A stretch of 11,594 nt of DNA from contig CAJOKY010000044.1 of the NCBI GenBank assembly GCA_905235425.1, positions 1 through 11,594 of the forward strand, given 5' to 3'. Position 1 is the first letter of the stretch; each line of letters opens with the position of its first letter. The notes under the pieces were generated by a model. That model saw only the letters and a program-made list of their open reading frames with translations, was not told the DNA's origin and made no database searches. Positions 1 through 7,419 of the stretch are shown piece by piece. Position numbers and translations under genes: made by a program. The stretch is from an uncultured Selenomonadaceae bacterium (lineage in GTDB: Bacteria > Bacillota > Negativicutes > Selenomonadales > Selenomonadaceae).

Positions 1-1
1 C

Positions 2-3000
2 GATAACGTCGACTTTTCTGTTGATTTTAATGCTGATGCCGTTCGTGATACTCGTATACTTTGGCGATATGAAAACTATGGCACTGCCGACCTTTTAACT
101 TCAGGCGGCACTACCGTCACAAATCTTCCTGCCGTTCAATCTTTTACACACTCTGCTTTCTCCCCGCCTTTCCAATCATCTTATGGTTTTTCCGTAGATA
201 ACTGCGCTACAATCAACATAACCCCTACTGATGAAATTTGGATTAAATTTGATGTAACCCGTGCAAGCGACGGTGTTTTTTGGTTTGGCTCTAATCTCAT
301 TTATACTTTTACAAGCAGCGGTGGATACATATATCACGGCGGACAACTGCGTTTTGACACTACGGCAAGATGGCTGTTTTATGAATCTAATTCTGCAGTA
401 ATTGATGTTCAATCTGATCCTCTGCTTGATTACTCGGGGCGCTCGGACAGACTTATTCGCATTTTGGTACATATGAAGTCCGACGCCACAAACGGCATTA
501 TTGAACTTTTCAATTCTGATGGCGCTAATGCCTCTTATACAGGTAATGTCAACAATGGGATATTATTTGATGACGTTTCTTTCGCACTATCTTCAAGCAA
601 TTACAATACTTCATATATTTCCAATGTCATTATATCCAATTCTCCCGTTGATTTAAGCGAAAATACAGTTCAATCCTTCTGCCAATTCAATGGTGATTTA
701 AAAAGGCTGATAACTAAAACCGTAACCATAAACTTTGATACTTTCAGAAGAATTTTTACCGGCTTTTTAGTTACTGTTAATTTCGACCTTCAAAGAAAAC
801 TTGCCAATTTCGTAGAAATAACTTTTGATATTGTCCGCGAATTAAAAGAAATTTGGCGCTATGAAAACTACGGTACAGGGAATTTGCTTGAAATTGCTGG
901 AATTGAAACAAAAGAAGTCCCTAACGAATTTTCAAGAACGGGCTATGCTTTTGTTGTGCCGCTTGCTAGCACCGTCGCAAATAATTCGCTTTTTGACATA
1001 CCCTTGACCGATGAAATTTGGATTAAATTTGATTGGTCTCGTGGGCTTGAATATGCTATAAGGGGCGGTTTTCACATTAAATTTGGTACTGCCGAAAAGT
1101 ATTTGACAATTCATCTGGACAGTGAATCTTGGTTAGAGTGGGACGTTTATCCGGATGACGGCTCAACCAGTTTACAAAGACAATTTGATTTACGCAATTT
1201 AAATTATGTTGATACTCTCTACTCAAAATTACATAGACTTTTACTACACGTAACGGAAAATCAATGTCAATTATGGATTGACGATTTTTATTTCCCTATA
1301 AACAACGGAGCGCCTGTTCAAAATATCAGTTTATTCAAAGGAAACAGTTATGAATATCATCAACCCCTTATTTCTAACGTCATTATCTCCAACTCTCCCG
1401 TTTTTATTTGGGAAGATGTTGCAAACGTCGCCTTTCCACGACAAATAACTTTGAATATCGGCGCTTATCGCGATATTGCTAATCCTACCGTCGGGATTTG
1501 GCGCTACGAAAATTATGGCACTGACGAACTGTTACAATTTAGGACTTCCACCATTACTAACCTGCCTTCAACTCAATCTAAAACCGGCTCGGCTTTTATT
1601 CAATATTCTGAAGATAATTGCTTTAAATTCGCTCCTACCACTGAAGTCTGGTTGCAATTTGACGTTTTTGTTTCTGAGCCTTTATTTTGGATTGACGCGG
1701 GTATTGTTTATCTTGATGTTCTTAATTTTTCTGGAGAGAAAGAATTACAAGGCTGTCACGCAAAATTTATGTCTGGGAGTACTGCCTTAAAATCTGCAGA
1801 ATATGACTATAGACAAAATCGACCGACAATTTATGATAGAACGTTACTTACTTCGGATTGCATCTTAACTGTCGGTAAGCTTTCTACCTGTTTGCTCCAT
1901 TTGAAAATCGGGTCTTTGGAAAATGGCGACGTTAATCAAGGTTTAATCGAATTTTGGATTGACGGCGTCAAAGGCGGCTCTGCTACGGGCAATATAAATG
2001 GCGGCAAGGCTATTGACGCCTTGTCATTATATACCGTAGATACTAGTAAAGCTGACTGCGTTTTATATTCTAATATCATCATTTCTAACGTTAATCCTAA
2101 TCTTCAACTGTTACAAGCTGATTTGTCCCGCGTTTTGTCTCAAACTATCAATTTAAATATTGACGCTGTACGCACTCTGCCACATAAATTTTTTTCTGCG
2201 CCTATTGAACATTTTGGCGACGTTCCCGATGTCCATAACACCAGCGCGGGACTACAACAATTTGAAATACGCATATCTGAACAACAACTAACCGATGTAG
2301 TCACTTACACCACTATCAATCCCGTTAATATTTTGGAACAAGTCAACGGGCAGTTCCTCGACTATAAATTCAGTATGCGCATTGAATCTCTTCAGCAACG
2401 CGGCGTTTTATATACCTGTAACTGTTGCAGTGATATTGATGAAATTCTTTTTACCCAAATAGACTACAACGTTCCCGAAAATGAAAAATGGCATTGGGCT
2501 GACGGCTCTCCCGAAGTTTATGGCTCTCCCGACTCCGCTTTCAAAAAGCCCGAAGATACACCGCCTGCTGTAGAGGCTGACGTTCACGTTGCACATATTG
2601 CCGAAGTTTTGAACAAAAAATATGTTATGCGTTTCGATAACTTCGTTTCTACTGTCGACGGTGATTCCGGCGGCGTCACTTACAACGATTTAATCCGATC
2701 CATTTTTGGCTGGACTTCTCGTATTCCTCATAAATTGATTAATTGTTATCTGCGCGATGATACTCTTTTCGTTATTCAACGCGGGCACGAGCAAAATGTT
2801 ATCGATTTATCCGATTCTACTTTTGAAATTGTCACTCGTGATAAATCCTTAATTCGTACTTTTTGGGGCAATAAAATTTGGTCGAAAACTGAAATTCAGT
2901 CTAAGTTTCTCGGTTGGCGTACAATTTATGAAAAAGAGAACAATAAAACCAAAACTTCACAGGACGGTAAGGCTGTGTATTCCTATGACAACGGCGGGTT

Positions 3001-3577
3001 AATTACTCAAACTTCTATTTATAATGATGACGGCTCGACCACCTACATTGATTATCAGTACACCGATTTGAACAACGGGCGCAAAGTTTTAGCTAGTGAA
3101 TCTCATTCTACCTATAAAGACGGTGAACGTATTGACTATCAAGTAATTCAACATACCTATTTAAATCAAGGACAAAGTCACATTATGGCTACAAGTGCAG
3201 GCGGAGATTATTTGGGCGGTGATGTCGGTCAATCTATAGGCGATGACCGCGTTACTCCTTGGGGAAAATACACCAGCCTTGTTCGAGAAAGCGTTTACAA
3301 AGACCAAGAACGTACCATATACGGACTTACTAATTTTGATTCTTCTTTCCCTGTTGACGGCGATAAAAAACTTAAGGAAATTACTTCCGATATTATTTGG
3401 CTCAATCGCAAAACTCAGGAAATTGTCACTCTTAATCTCTATGACTTTCCACACGTTGTTGACTTCAACGACAGACTTATTATCAACGGCAACGAATATT
3501 ATCTTAAATCTAATATCGCTATTCAAACGCCATACATTGTCAATAAACAAACTTTGCAATTAGTTAGGTGGTACTGA
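2..3577 (+). CDS. Large tail hub / receptor-binding protein with three concanavalin-like repeats (5' end outside window)
   Basis: The frame is open from base 2 to the TGA at 3575-3577, giving 1191 visible codons. The true start lies to the left; the TTG at 464 is internal because the same repeat architecture continues upstream of it. Three modules of roughly 190 residues begin with a W-R-Y-E-N-Y-G-T motif (bases 62, 854, 1499) and end near an I-I-S-N motif (about 630, 1380, 2085). Each contains an E-I-W-I-K-F-D or similar strand and a late I-E-F/L-W-I-D strand, as expected of concanavalin A/laminin G-like beta sandwiches. Short 13-14 residue beta repeats (pattern V-x-I-x-F-D-x-x-R) link them. 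From about base 2270 the protein changes character and resembles baseplate hub/tail-associated proteins (gp27/XkdQ-like). It probably sits at the tail tip, with the lectin-like part binding cell-surface glycan. The small OB-like gene directly downstream supports a hub role. The fold assignments are inferred from pattern, not from a search. Confidence 0.6.
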   Translation, partial: DNVDFSVDFNADAVRDTRILWRYENYGTADLLTSGGTTVTNLPAVQSFTHSAFSPPFQSSYGFSVDNCATINITPTDEIWIKFDVTRASDGVFWFGSNLIYTFTSSGGYIYHGGQLRFDTTARWLFYESNSAVIDVQSDPLLDYSGRSDRLIRILVHMKSDATNGIIELFNSDGANASYTGNVNNGILFDDVSFALSSSNYNTSYISNVIISNSPVDLSENTVQSFCQFNGDLKRLITKTVTINFDTFRRIFTGFLVTVNFDLQRKLANFVEITFDIVRELKEIWRYENYGTGNLLEIAGIETKEVPNEFSRTGYAFVVPLASTVANNSLFDIPLTDEIWIKFDWSRGLEYAIRGGFHIKFGTAEKYLTIHLDSESWLEWDVYPDDGSTSLQRQFDLRNLNYVDTLYSKLHRLLLHVTENQCQLWIDDFYFPINNGAPVQNISLFKGNSYEYHQPLISNVIISNSPVFIWEDVANVAFPRQITLNIGAYRDIANPTVGIWRYENYGTDELLQFRTSTITNLPSTQSKTGSAFIQYSEDNCFKFAPTTEVWLQFDVFVSEPLFWIDAGIVYLDVLNFSGEKELQGCHAKFMSGSTALKSAEYDYRQNRPTIYDRTLLTSDCILTVGKLSTCLLHLKIGSLENGDVNQGLIEFWIDGVKGGSATGNINGGKAIDALSLYTVDTSKADCVLYSNIIISNVNPNLQLLQADLSRVLSQTINLNIDAVRTLPHKFFSAPIEHFGDVPDVHNTSAGLQQFEIRISEQQLTDVVTYTTINPVNILEQVNGQFLDYKFSMRIESLQQRGVLYTCNCCSDIDEILFTQIDYNVPENEKWHWADGSPEVYGSPDSAFKKPEDTPPAVEADVHVAHIAEVLNKKYVMRFDNFVSTVDGDSGGVTYNDLIRSIFGWTSRIPHKLINCYLRDDTLFVIQRGHEQNVIDLSDSTFEIVTRDKSLIRTFWGNKIWSKTEIQSKFLGWRTIYEKENNKTKTSQDGKAVYSYDNGGLITQTSIYNDDGSTTYIDYQYTDLNNGRKVLASESHSTYKDGERIDYQVIQHTYLNQGQSHIMATSAGGDYLGGDVGQSIGDDRVTPWGKYTSLVRESVYKDQERTIYGLTNFDSSFPVDGDKKLKEITSDIIWLNRKTQEIVTLNLYDFPHVVDFNDRLIINGNEYYLKSNIAIQTPYIVNKQTLQLVRWY
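62..650 (+). repeat. Lectin-like protein repeat module 1 within the tail hub gene
   Basis: First of three homologous modules. It starts with W-R-Y-E-N-Y-G-T, has P-T-D-E-I-W-I-K-F-D in the middle (about 223-252), and ends at S-N-V-I-I-S-N-S-P-V (about 620-650). The middle strand is also nearly identical at DNA level to module 2 around 1005-1032, which points to fairly recent duplication. Confidence 0.7.
854..1403 (+). repeat. Lectin-like protein repeat module 2 within the tail hub gene
   Basis: Second module, starting 792 bases after the first. It has the same W-R-Y-E-N-Y-G-T opening, the L-T-D-E-I-W-I-K-F-D strand, a C-Q-L-W-I-D-D-F strand near 1265-1290, and the I-S-N-V-I-I-S-N-S-P-V ending. 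It is preceded by three consecutive short V-x-F-D-x-x-R linker repeats (about 718-845). Confidence 0.7.
1499..2097 (+). repeat. Lectin-like protein repeat module 3 within the tail hub gene
   Basis: Third module, 645 bases after the second. It opens W-R-Y-E-N-Y-G-T, then T-N-L-P-S-T-Q-S-K-T-G-S-A-F (closely matching module 1), and ends S-N-I-I-I-S-N. It is the most divergent in its middle, where the D-E-I-W-I-K-F-D strand becomes T-E-V-W-L-Q-F-D. Its late strand L-I-E-F-W-I-D-G-V-K-G is typical of laminin G/concanavalin-like domains. Confidence 0.65.
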
Positions 3578-3813
3578 TGAAAAGTAATGCTATCCTTGAA
3601 ATGCAAATTGCCGTTAAAAATTACATACGACGTAATTTGCCTAAAGTTGAAAATAAAGCTGTCTCGGGTCTCGTGCAAGGCGAGCGCGTTATTGTCGGCA
3701 ATAATTCCTATCCCTATATCCCCACTGTCGACCTGTATTTTGGCGACGGCGACAGAGTTGCTTGTATCCTTCCTGATTCCGGCGATACCGCCGCCATTGT
3801 TGGAGTGTTTTAA
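3577..3813 (+). CDS. Small OB-fold-like baseplate/tail protein (78 aa)
   Basis: Start chosen at ATG 3577-3579, which shares one base with the upstream TGA (translational coupling) and has an AGGTGG ribosome site at about 3565-3570; the in-frame GTG at 3568 lies within that site. The protein has a short N-terminal helix (A-I-L-E-M-Q-I-A-V-K-N-Y-I) and then a compact beta region: S-G-L-V-Q-G-E-R-V, V-D-L-Y-F-G-D-G-D-R-V-A-C-I-L-P and T-A-A-I-V-G-V-F. A 'G-D-x-V-x-x-x-x-P ... D-x-A-x-I-V-G' pattern is typical of OB domains in baseplate spike-type proteins (gpV/gp45 relatives) that often follow hub genes. It probably docks on the hub encoded just upstream. The OB assignment is inference from pattern and position. 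Confidence 0.55.
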   Translation: MKSNAILEMQIAVKNYIRRNLPKVENKAVSGLVQGERVIVGNNSYPYIPTVDLYFGDGDRVACILPDSGDTAAIVGVF

Positions 3814-5781
3814 ATGTTTTATCAGACACAGTACAGAAAAAACTGCGGCTTGCGTTTTGTCGGTAACCTCCCTGTAAACGAAGGCGATTTAGTTTGGACT
3901 GACGGCAATGTTATTTTCGGGCACGTGCCTAAAAAAAATTCTTCTTCTTTTCCTTTGCAACAGCCTGTTATTCCCGTGAAAGGCTATAAGGATAGTTTCA
4001 ATGGTTTTATATCAAAGGGCGGTCAGTATACTCCCAATAAAAATTTGATTGATGACGACTGGATTGTTAATAACGAAATAAGTGTTGAACACGGTGACGA
4101 TATGATAAACGGACAGCGCGTCATTGACGCTTTACTTTCTAAAGATAATGATTTATTCGTTGCCGCCGAAGGTTTTTATCAGAAAAATAATCCCGTACAA
4201 TTTTATCACCCTTTATATTCGCGAACTCTTGAATCTCCTAATCAGTGGGTTATTGACAATCTTATTGATATTAGCCGACATTATTATCCTTATACTGTAT
4301 TAAATCGAATCCGATATGGGCGTGGCACTCCTGTCACTCTCGGCACTACCAAAATGGGTGCTGATAAGGATAATGACTTAATCATTTATAAAAACGGTGA
4401 AGAATTTGTCAGACATAATCTTAAATCTTATGCCGATTTAACCATCAACGAAGCTTTTTCTGTTCGTGATAAAATTATGGCTCATTCTATCAAAGAAGGT
4501 TTATCTTTATTAAACGCCGATGATCCGCCCGAAAGTTTTATAGCGTCTGTCTTTGCCAGAGTGCTAACTCTTAATATCAAACAAAATGGCGATTGGGACG
4601 CTCTCATTACTACTTCCGCTTACGGTTTCTGTTTCCCGTTTTTCTCTTTTGACGCGTCTATGTTTTACGCCTCTTTCCCTGATAATGAGGACAAAACTTT
4701 CTCTGAATTGCTCGATTTATGTATGACTAAGCTTGAAATAAATCTGTATGATGATCATTTCATCCCCATAGACGTTACGCGCTATCCCGATTTTGTCGGT
4801 GAAAAGAAAGATGATAAAGACAATTATACGGACGAGTACCAACAATACATCTTAGATAAGTGCGAATACTATATCCCACGTGTCAAATTTCGTCATAACG
4901 TTTGGTTTCCTGCCTTCTTTCACGCCGCTTTCCTTTTCAAAATTCATAACGGTGTACTTGTCGATACCATTAACGAATATTCCGGCGGCGGTTTGTATGT
5001 TGTTGCACCCGACTTAATGGAATGGAACGAACGCCAAATCATTCCTCACGACATATTTATAAAAGTTGAAACTAAAAACAATCGCAAAAACATTGTATTC
5101 CCTATCGGCGACGATTATTACTTTGTTGCATCCAACGGCGCTATAAGTGCCATTTATAACAATCAAAATGCGAAACTTCTTGACCTTAACCATTCTTCTT
5201 TCCCTAATGCTCGTGATTGGAAGAGTTGTTTTTTTGAAAATTACGTCGCTCTTCCTCCTACTCTGACTCCCTGCGAACTTGACAATAGAGCTTATTATTG
5301 GTCGTCTCAATGGCACGGCACAATTAATTCTGTTGCCAGCAGTGTTTTCAACATCTATATACGTAAGTATTGGAAAGACGATTGGTGGACTTATGCTTTT
5401 TATAGCGGCGATTCTGCGCCTTCCTTAACAGACGGACTATCCTCTATTATTATTCTTAATTTTGATGACGAAGAAGTTTTTTTTGGGCATAGCGGGTGGC
5501 TTAACTTTTATCATCCCAACAACATCCGTACCGATTCAGTTAAATATTACGATTTTTCTACCGTGAAAATAACCGGTATCCCTGATTCGGTATACGATTG
5601 GACTCGTATTAAAGTTTGTTTCTGCGAATTAAGTAACGGAAAAGTTTTATTCGGTCTAAGAGGTTATCCATTGTTTGCTGTTCGCCGTGACGGTAAAGTT
5701 ACCAAAATCAGCGACAATTTAAGAAATTTCAGATTAAATCTGCTGAAGAATAAAACTAAGGCTTTATTGGGCGTATTATGA
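3814..5781 (+). CDS. Tail fibre-like protein of unknown function (655 aa)
   Basis: The ATG follows the upstream TAA directly, with GGAG-type ribosome binding bases at about 3802-3805. The protein is beta- and aromatic-rich with no transmembrane segment. The N-terminal 45 residues include N-E-G-D-L-V-W-T-D-G-N-V-I-F-G-H, a 'value-display' style strand pair I associate with Bacillota phage tail proteins of this position. The body repeats small W/Y-rich segments and has late blocks such as K-V-L-F-G-L-R-G-Y-P-L-F-A-V-R-R-D-G-K-V that resemble beta-propeller or fibre blades. Its position, last in the tail block and just before the holin, suggests a distal tail or fibre component. I do not recognise a named family, and no enzymatic motif is evident. 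Confidence 0.6.
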   Translation: MFYQTQYRKNCGLRFVGNLPVNEGDLVWTDGNVIFGHVPKKNSSSFPLQQPVIPVKGYKDSFNGFISKGGQYTPNKNLIDDDWIVNNEISVEHGDDMINGQRVIDALLSKDNDLFVAAEGFYQKNNPVQFYHPLYSRTLESPNQWVIDNLIDISRHYYPYTVLNRIRYGRGTPVTLGTTKMGADKDNDLIIYKNGEEFVRHNLKSYADLTINEAFSVRDKIMAHSIKEGLSLLNADDPPESFIASVFARVLTLNIKQNGDWDALITTSAYGFCFPFFSFDASMFYASFPDNEDKTFSELLDLCMTKLEINLYDDHFIPIDVTRYPDFVGEKKDDKDNYTDEYQQYILDKCEYYIPRVKFRHNVWFPAFFHAAFLFKIHNGVLVDTINEYSGGGLYVVAPDLMEWNERQIIPHDIFIKVETKNNRKNIVFPIGDDYYFVASNGAISAIYNNQNAKLLDLNHSSFPNARDWKSCFFENYVALPPTLTPCELDNRAYYWSSQWHGTINSVASSVFNIYIRKYWKDDWWTYAFYSGDSAPSLTDGLSSIIILNFDDEEVFFGHSGWLNFYHPNNIRTDSVKYYDFSTVKITGIPDSVYDWTRIKVCFCELSNGKVLFGLRGYPLFAVRRDGKVTKISDNLRNFRLNLLKNKTKALLGVL

Positions 5782-5926
5782 GGGGAGCTGATTTCATTGG
5801 AAGATTTTATTTTTAAAACGGCTGAACAAAATTAACTCTAGCGGTGAAACAAGTTCGACTTTCGACGGCGAATTATACAATTTTAGACTTCGTTATTTAA
5901 AAAATATTTCTAAGGCTAAAAAATAA
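5781..5926 (+). pseudogene. Small ORF interrupted by a frameshift (about 42 codons if restored)
   Basis: A strong AGGGGAG (5781-5787) precedes TTG 5797 at ideal spacing, but that frame stops after 12 codons (TTG..TAA, product L-E-D-F-I-F-K-T-A-E-Q-N). In the +1 frame, open from 5792 to the TAA at 5924-5926, the sequence reads F-L-K-R-L-N-K-I-N-S-S-G-E-T and on to K-N-I-S-K-A-K-K. That reads like a real small basic phage protein and uses the codon style of its neighbours. Joining the two frames requires skipping one base in the TTTTTAAAA run (5810-5818). An alternative entry is ATG 5778, overlapping the preceding stop and entering the same frame by a -1 slip at the T run. The choice is between a broken gene, a homopolymer sequencing error and programmed frameshifting. 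I do not recognise the family. Confidence 0.4.
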
Positions 5927-5927
5927 C

Positions 5928-5955
5928 GGCTCTGCTATGGCAGGCTTTTTCTTTT
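5928..5955 (+). terminator. Hairpin terminator between tail genes and holin
   Basis: GGC(T)CTGC, loop TATG, then GCAGGCTT followed by TTTTCTTTT. The stem has about seven pairs with one bulged T. It sits right after the small interrupted ORF and before the holin ribosome site, so it may attenuate tail transcription rather than end it completely. Confidence 0.6.
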
Positions 5956-5969
5956 AAGGCGGTGATTTT

Positions 5970-6365
5970 ATGACATTAACTGAACTCAAATTATTTATAA
6001 CAATATCCGGCACTGCCATTAGTCAATGGGTAGGTGGTTTCGACGGCTTACTTGAAACCCTTATTGCCTTTATGCTTATCGACTACATAACGGGCATTTT
6101 TTGCGCCATTGTTGAAAAAAATCTTTCAAGCAAAATTGGATTTAAAGGCATTTTTCAAAAGTGTTTCATCATTTTGATTGTCGCCGTTGCCAATGCTATC
6201 GACGTTTTTATTGTCGAAGGCGAAGGGCATTTATTCCGCACCGCCGTCATTTTCTTCTACCTTTCCAATGAAGGCATTTCCATTCTTGAAAATTCCGCGC
6301 GAATCGGCTTGCCCATTCCCGATAAACTCAAAGACTTTTTGTCTCAGATTAAAAAAGGAAAATAA
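5970..6365 (+). CDS. Phage holin, toxin secretion/phage lysis holin family (131 aa)
   Basis: The holin forms pores in the cytoplasmic membrane at the end of infection and so times lysis. The sequence has three to four hydrophobic segments (about residues 8-20, 27-48, 61-82, 90-105). It carries the family hallmark order: G-L-L-E-T-L-I-A-F-M-L-I-D-Y-I-T-G, then S-S-K-I-G-F-K-G-I-F-Q-K, then F-Y-L-S-N-E-G-I-S-I-L-E-N, then I-G-L-P-I-P-D-K-L-K-D-F-L. The length and the short charged tail are normal for this family (Phage_holin_4 type). ATG 5970 has AAGGCGGTGA about 6 bases upstream. No endolysin gene is recognisable in the rest of the window, although holins of this type are usually followed by one. 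Confidence 0.93.
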   Translation: MTLTELKLFITISGTAISQWVGGFDGLLETLIAFMLIDYITGIFCAIVEKNLSSKIGFKGIFQKCFIILIVAVANAIDVFIVEGEGHLFRTAVIFFYLSNEGISILENSARIGLPIPDKLKDFLSQIKKGK

Positions 6366-6366
6366 T

Positions 6367-6594
6367 ATGTTACGGCACAGGAAAATTGCAAGGCAACGGC
6401 TCAAAGATTGTTCAATCGCTGAATACAATTCCTTGATTCACGATGCCAAACTTACTCCGACACAAAAAGTAATTATTGATTCATTTATCATCGGTAATTT
6501 GCCTGTTTGTGAGATAGCCTTCAAACTTTCTTTGTGCGAGTCTATGATTCGCAGACACCTATCAATCGTCTATGATAAAGTAGCGTTTTTGTAG
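6367..6594 (+). CDS. Small HTH protein, sigma-70 region-4-like (75 aa)
   Basis: Start chosen at ATG 6367, one base after the holin stop, with AAGGAA upstream; an in-frame extension reaching back to 6178 lies inside the holin gene and is rejected. Residues about 29-75 fit a sigma region 4/LuxR-type HTH: L-T-P-T-Q-K-V-I-I-D-S-F-I-I-G-N-L-P-V-C-E-I-A-F-K-L, then a turn and the recognition helix S-M-I-R-R-H-L. The first 28 residues are basic and helical. Its last codons contain the first copy of an 11-bp direct repeat that lies upstream of a promoter-like element for the next gene. This suggests a local activator or regulator of the downstream cassette. The DNA-binding role is well supported by the pattern; the target is inference. 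Confidence 0.65.
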   Translation: MLRHRKIARQRLKDCSIAEYNSLIHDAKLTPTQKVIIDSFIIGNLPVCEIAFKLSLCESMIRRHLSIVYDKVAFL

Positions 6595-6601
6595 CGTTTT
6601 A
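6580..6601 (+). repeat. Two tandem 11-bp direct repeats, candidate activator site
   Basis: GTAGCGTTTTT (6580-6590) is followed immediately by GTAGCGTTTTA (6591-6601). The period of 11 puts both copies on the same face of the helix. The second copy occupies the expected -35 position for the -10 at 6618-6623. The first lies inside the 3' end of the HTH gene. Confidence 0.55.
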
Positions 6602-6614
6602 TTGTTTCCTTTTG

Positions 6615-6630
6615 TGCTATGATTCGCTTA
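6615..6630 (+). promoter_or_regulatory. Extended -10 promoter for a probably leaderless transcript
   Basis: TGCTATGAT (6615-6623) is a TGn extended -10 with no TTGACA-like box 17 bases upstream, where the direct repeats sit instead. The first purine at normal distance (seven bases past the -10) is A6630, the A of the next ATG. There is no ribosome binding site upstream of that ATG, which fits leaderless translation. Confidence 0.5.
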
Positions 6631-7019
6631 TGGCATATGTTTATTTTAATCCTAATCCGGCAAATAAACGCGTCGGCGATTGTGTAATTCGCGCCATAAG
6701 CAAGCTTACCAATCAAAGCTGGGCGGCAACATACCTTGCCGTAACTCTCAAAGGTTACGAAATGTGCGATATGCCGTCAAGCAATTCAGTATGGGCGGCT
6801 TACTTGCGTGACTGCGGTTATCGGCGTTTCGTCATTGACGACACTTGCCCCAACTGCTACACCATAAGCGATTTTTGCCGCGGCAATCCTCAAGGAAAAT
6901 TCTTGCTTGCTACAGGCTCGCACGTCGTGACTGTTATTGACGGTGATTATTTCGACGCGTGGGACAGCGGCAATGAAGTCCCTATATTATGTTGGTCTAA
7001 GGAGTTTTTAAATGGCTAA
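6630..7019 (+). CDS. Papain-like cysteine peptidase-fold phage protein (129 aa)
   Basis: The start is ATG 6630. A TTG at 6612 is in frame but lies in the promoter-like region and also lacks a ribosome site. Candidate catalytic residues appear in the right order. Cys18 sits in V-G-D-C-V-I-R-A-I-S at the start of a helix, followed by a helical region with M-P-S-S-N-S-V-W-A-A-Y-L-R. Next come G-N-P-Q-G-K-F-L-L-A-T-G-S-H98-V-V-T-V-I-D-G and Asp112 in D-A-W-D-S-G. This Cys / His-before-strand / Asp layout is that of C39/papain-like folds, at minimal size. It has no signal peptide. Such proteins are common, usually unnamed, in Bacillota phages. It could be an active peptidase or amidase, a processing enzyme, or inactive. 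Its last 8 bases overlap the next gene. Confidence 0.6.
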   Translation: MAYVYFNPNPANKRVGDCVIRAISKLTNQSWAATYLAVTLKGYEMCDMPSSNSVWAAYLRDCGYRRFVIDDTCPNCYTISDFCRGNPQGKFLLATGSHVVTVIDGDYFDAWDSGNEVPILCWSKEFLNG

Positions 7020-7419
7020 TAATTATTTTGGCGGCTACACTCAGCCTATGCCTATGCAACCTGTTCAGCGTCAAAATGACATCATTGCCGTGCCTGTTCA
7101 AGGTGCGCAGGCGGCTCAAAATTATTTGGTCGGCGCGGGCAACACCGTTATTCTTACCGATTTTTCAAGCGGCTTTATTTGGTTAAAGTCTACCGACGCC
7201 AACGGCTTATTCTCAACTTTGCGGACTTTTAAAGTCAACGAAGTTACACCACAGCAACAGCCTGACGGCAACTTTATTCAACGCGCAGAATTTGAACAGT
7301 TCCAGCAAAACACAAATTCACAACTCCAACAAATTTTAAATTATCTTAATGCAGGAGGAAAAAATAATGAATCCGTTGCAGTTCATAAACAATCCTCAGA
7401 TGTTGCAAAAGTTCAATGA
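7012..7419 (+). CDS. Gln/Pro-rich conserved phage protein of unknown function (135 aa)
   Basis: ATG 7012 with TAAGGAG 8 bases upstream; it overlaps the previous stop. The N-terminus is low-complexity (Y-F-G-G-Y-T-Q-P-M-P-M-Q-P-V-Q). It leads into a short beta domain at about residues 25-70 (I-A-V-P-V-Q-G-A-Q-A-A-Q-N-Y-L-V-G-A-G-N-T-V, then G-F-I-W-L-K-S-T-D-A-N-G). The second half is a Gln-rich helical stretch (F-E-Q-F-Q-Q-N-T-N-S-Q-L-Q-Q-I-L). The layout matches a family I have seen repeatedly in gut Bacillota phage cassettes, always without assigned function. The C-terminal 17 codons overlap the next gene. Confidence 0.6.
   Translation: MANNYFGGYTQPMPMQPVQRQNDIIAVPVQGAQAAQNYLVGAGNTVILTDFSSGFIWLKSTDANGLFSTLRTFKVNEVTPQQQPDGNFIQRAEFEQFQQNTNSQLQQILNYLNAGGKNNESVAVHKQSSDVAKVQ

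Noticed and set aside
464..466. TTG as the start of the tail hub gene
   Set aside because: The same frame is open to the left edge and contains a full homologous first module, so this codon is internal.
176..472. Antisense ORFs opposite the tail hub gene (here and at 932-1114, 2408-2596, 3161-3559)
   Set aside because: They lie opposite a continuous, repeat-structured coding frame, have no ribosome sites, and their own repeats simply mirror the lectin-module repeats.
5476..5484. T8 run in the 655-residue tail gene as a frameshift site
   Set aside because: The frame continues undisturbed for 100 more codons and no alternative frame of note opens there.
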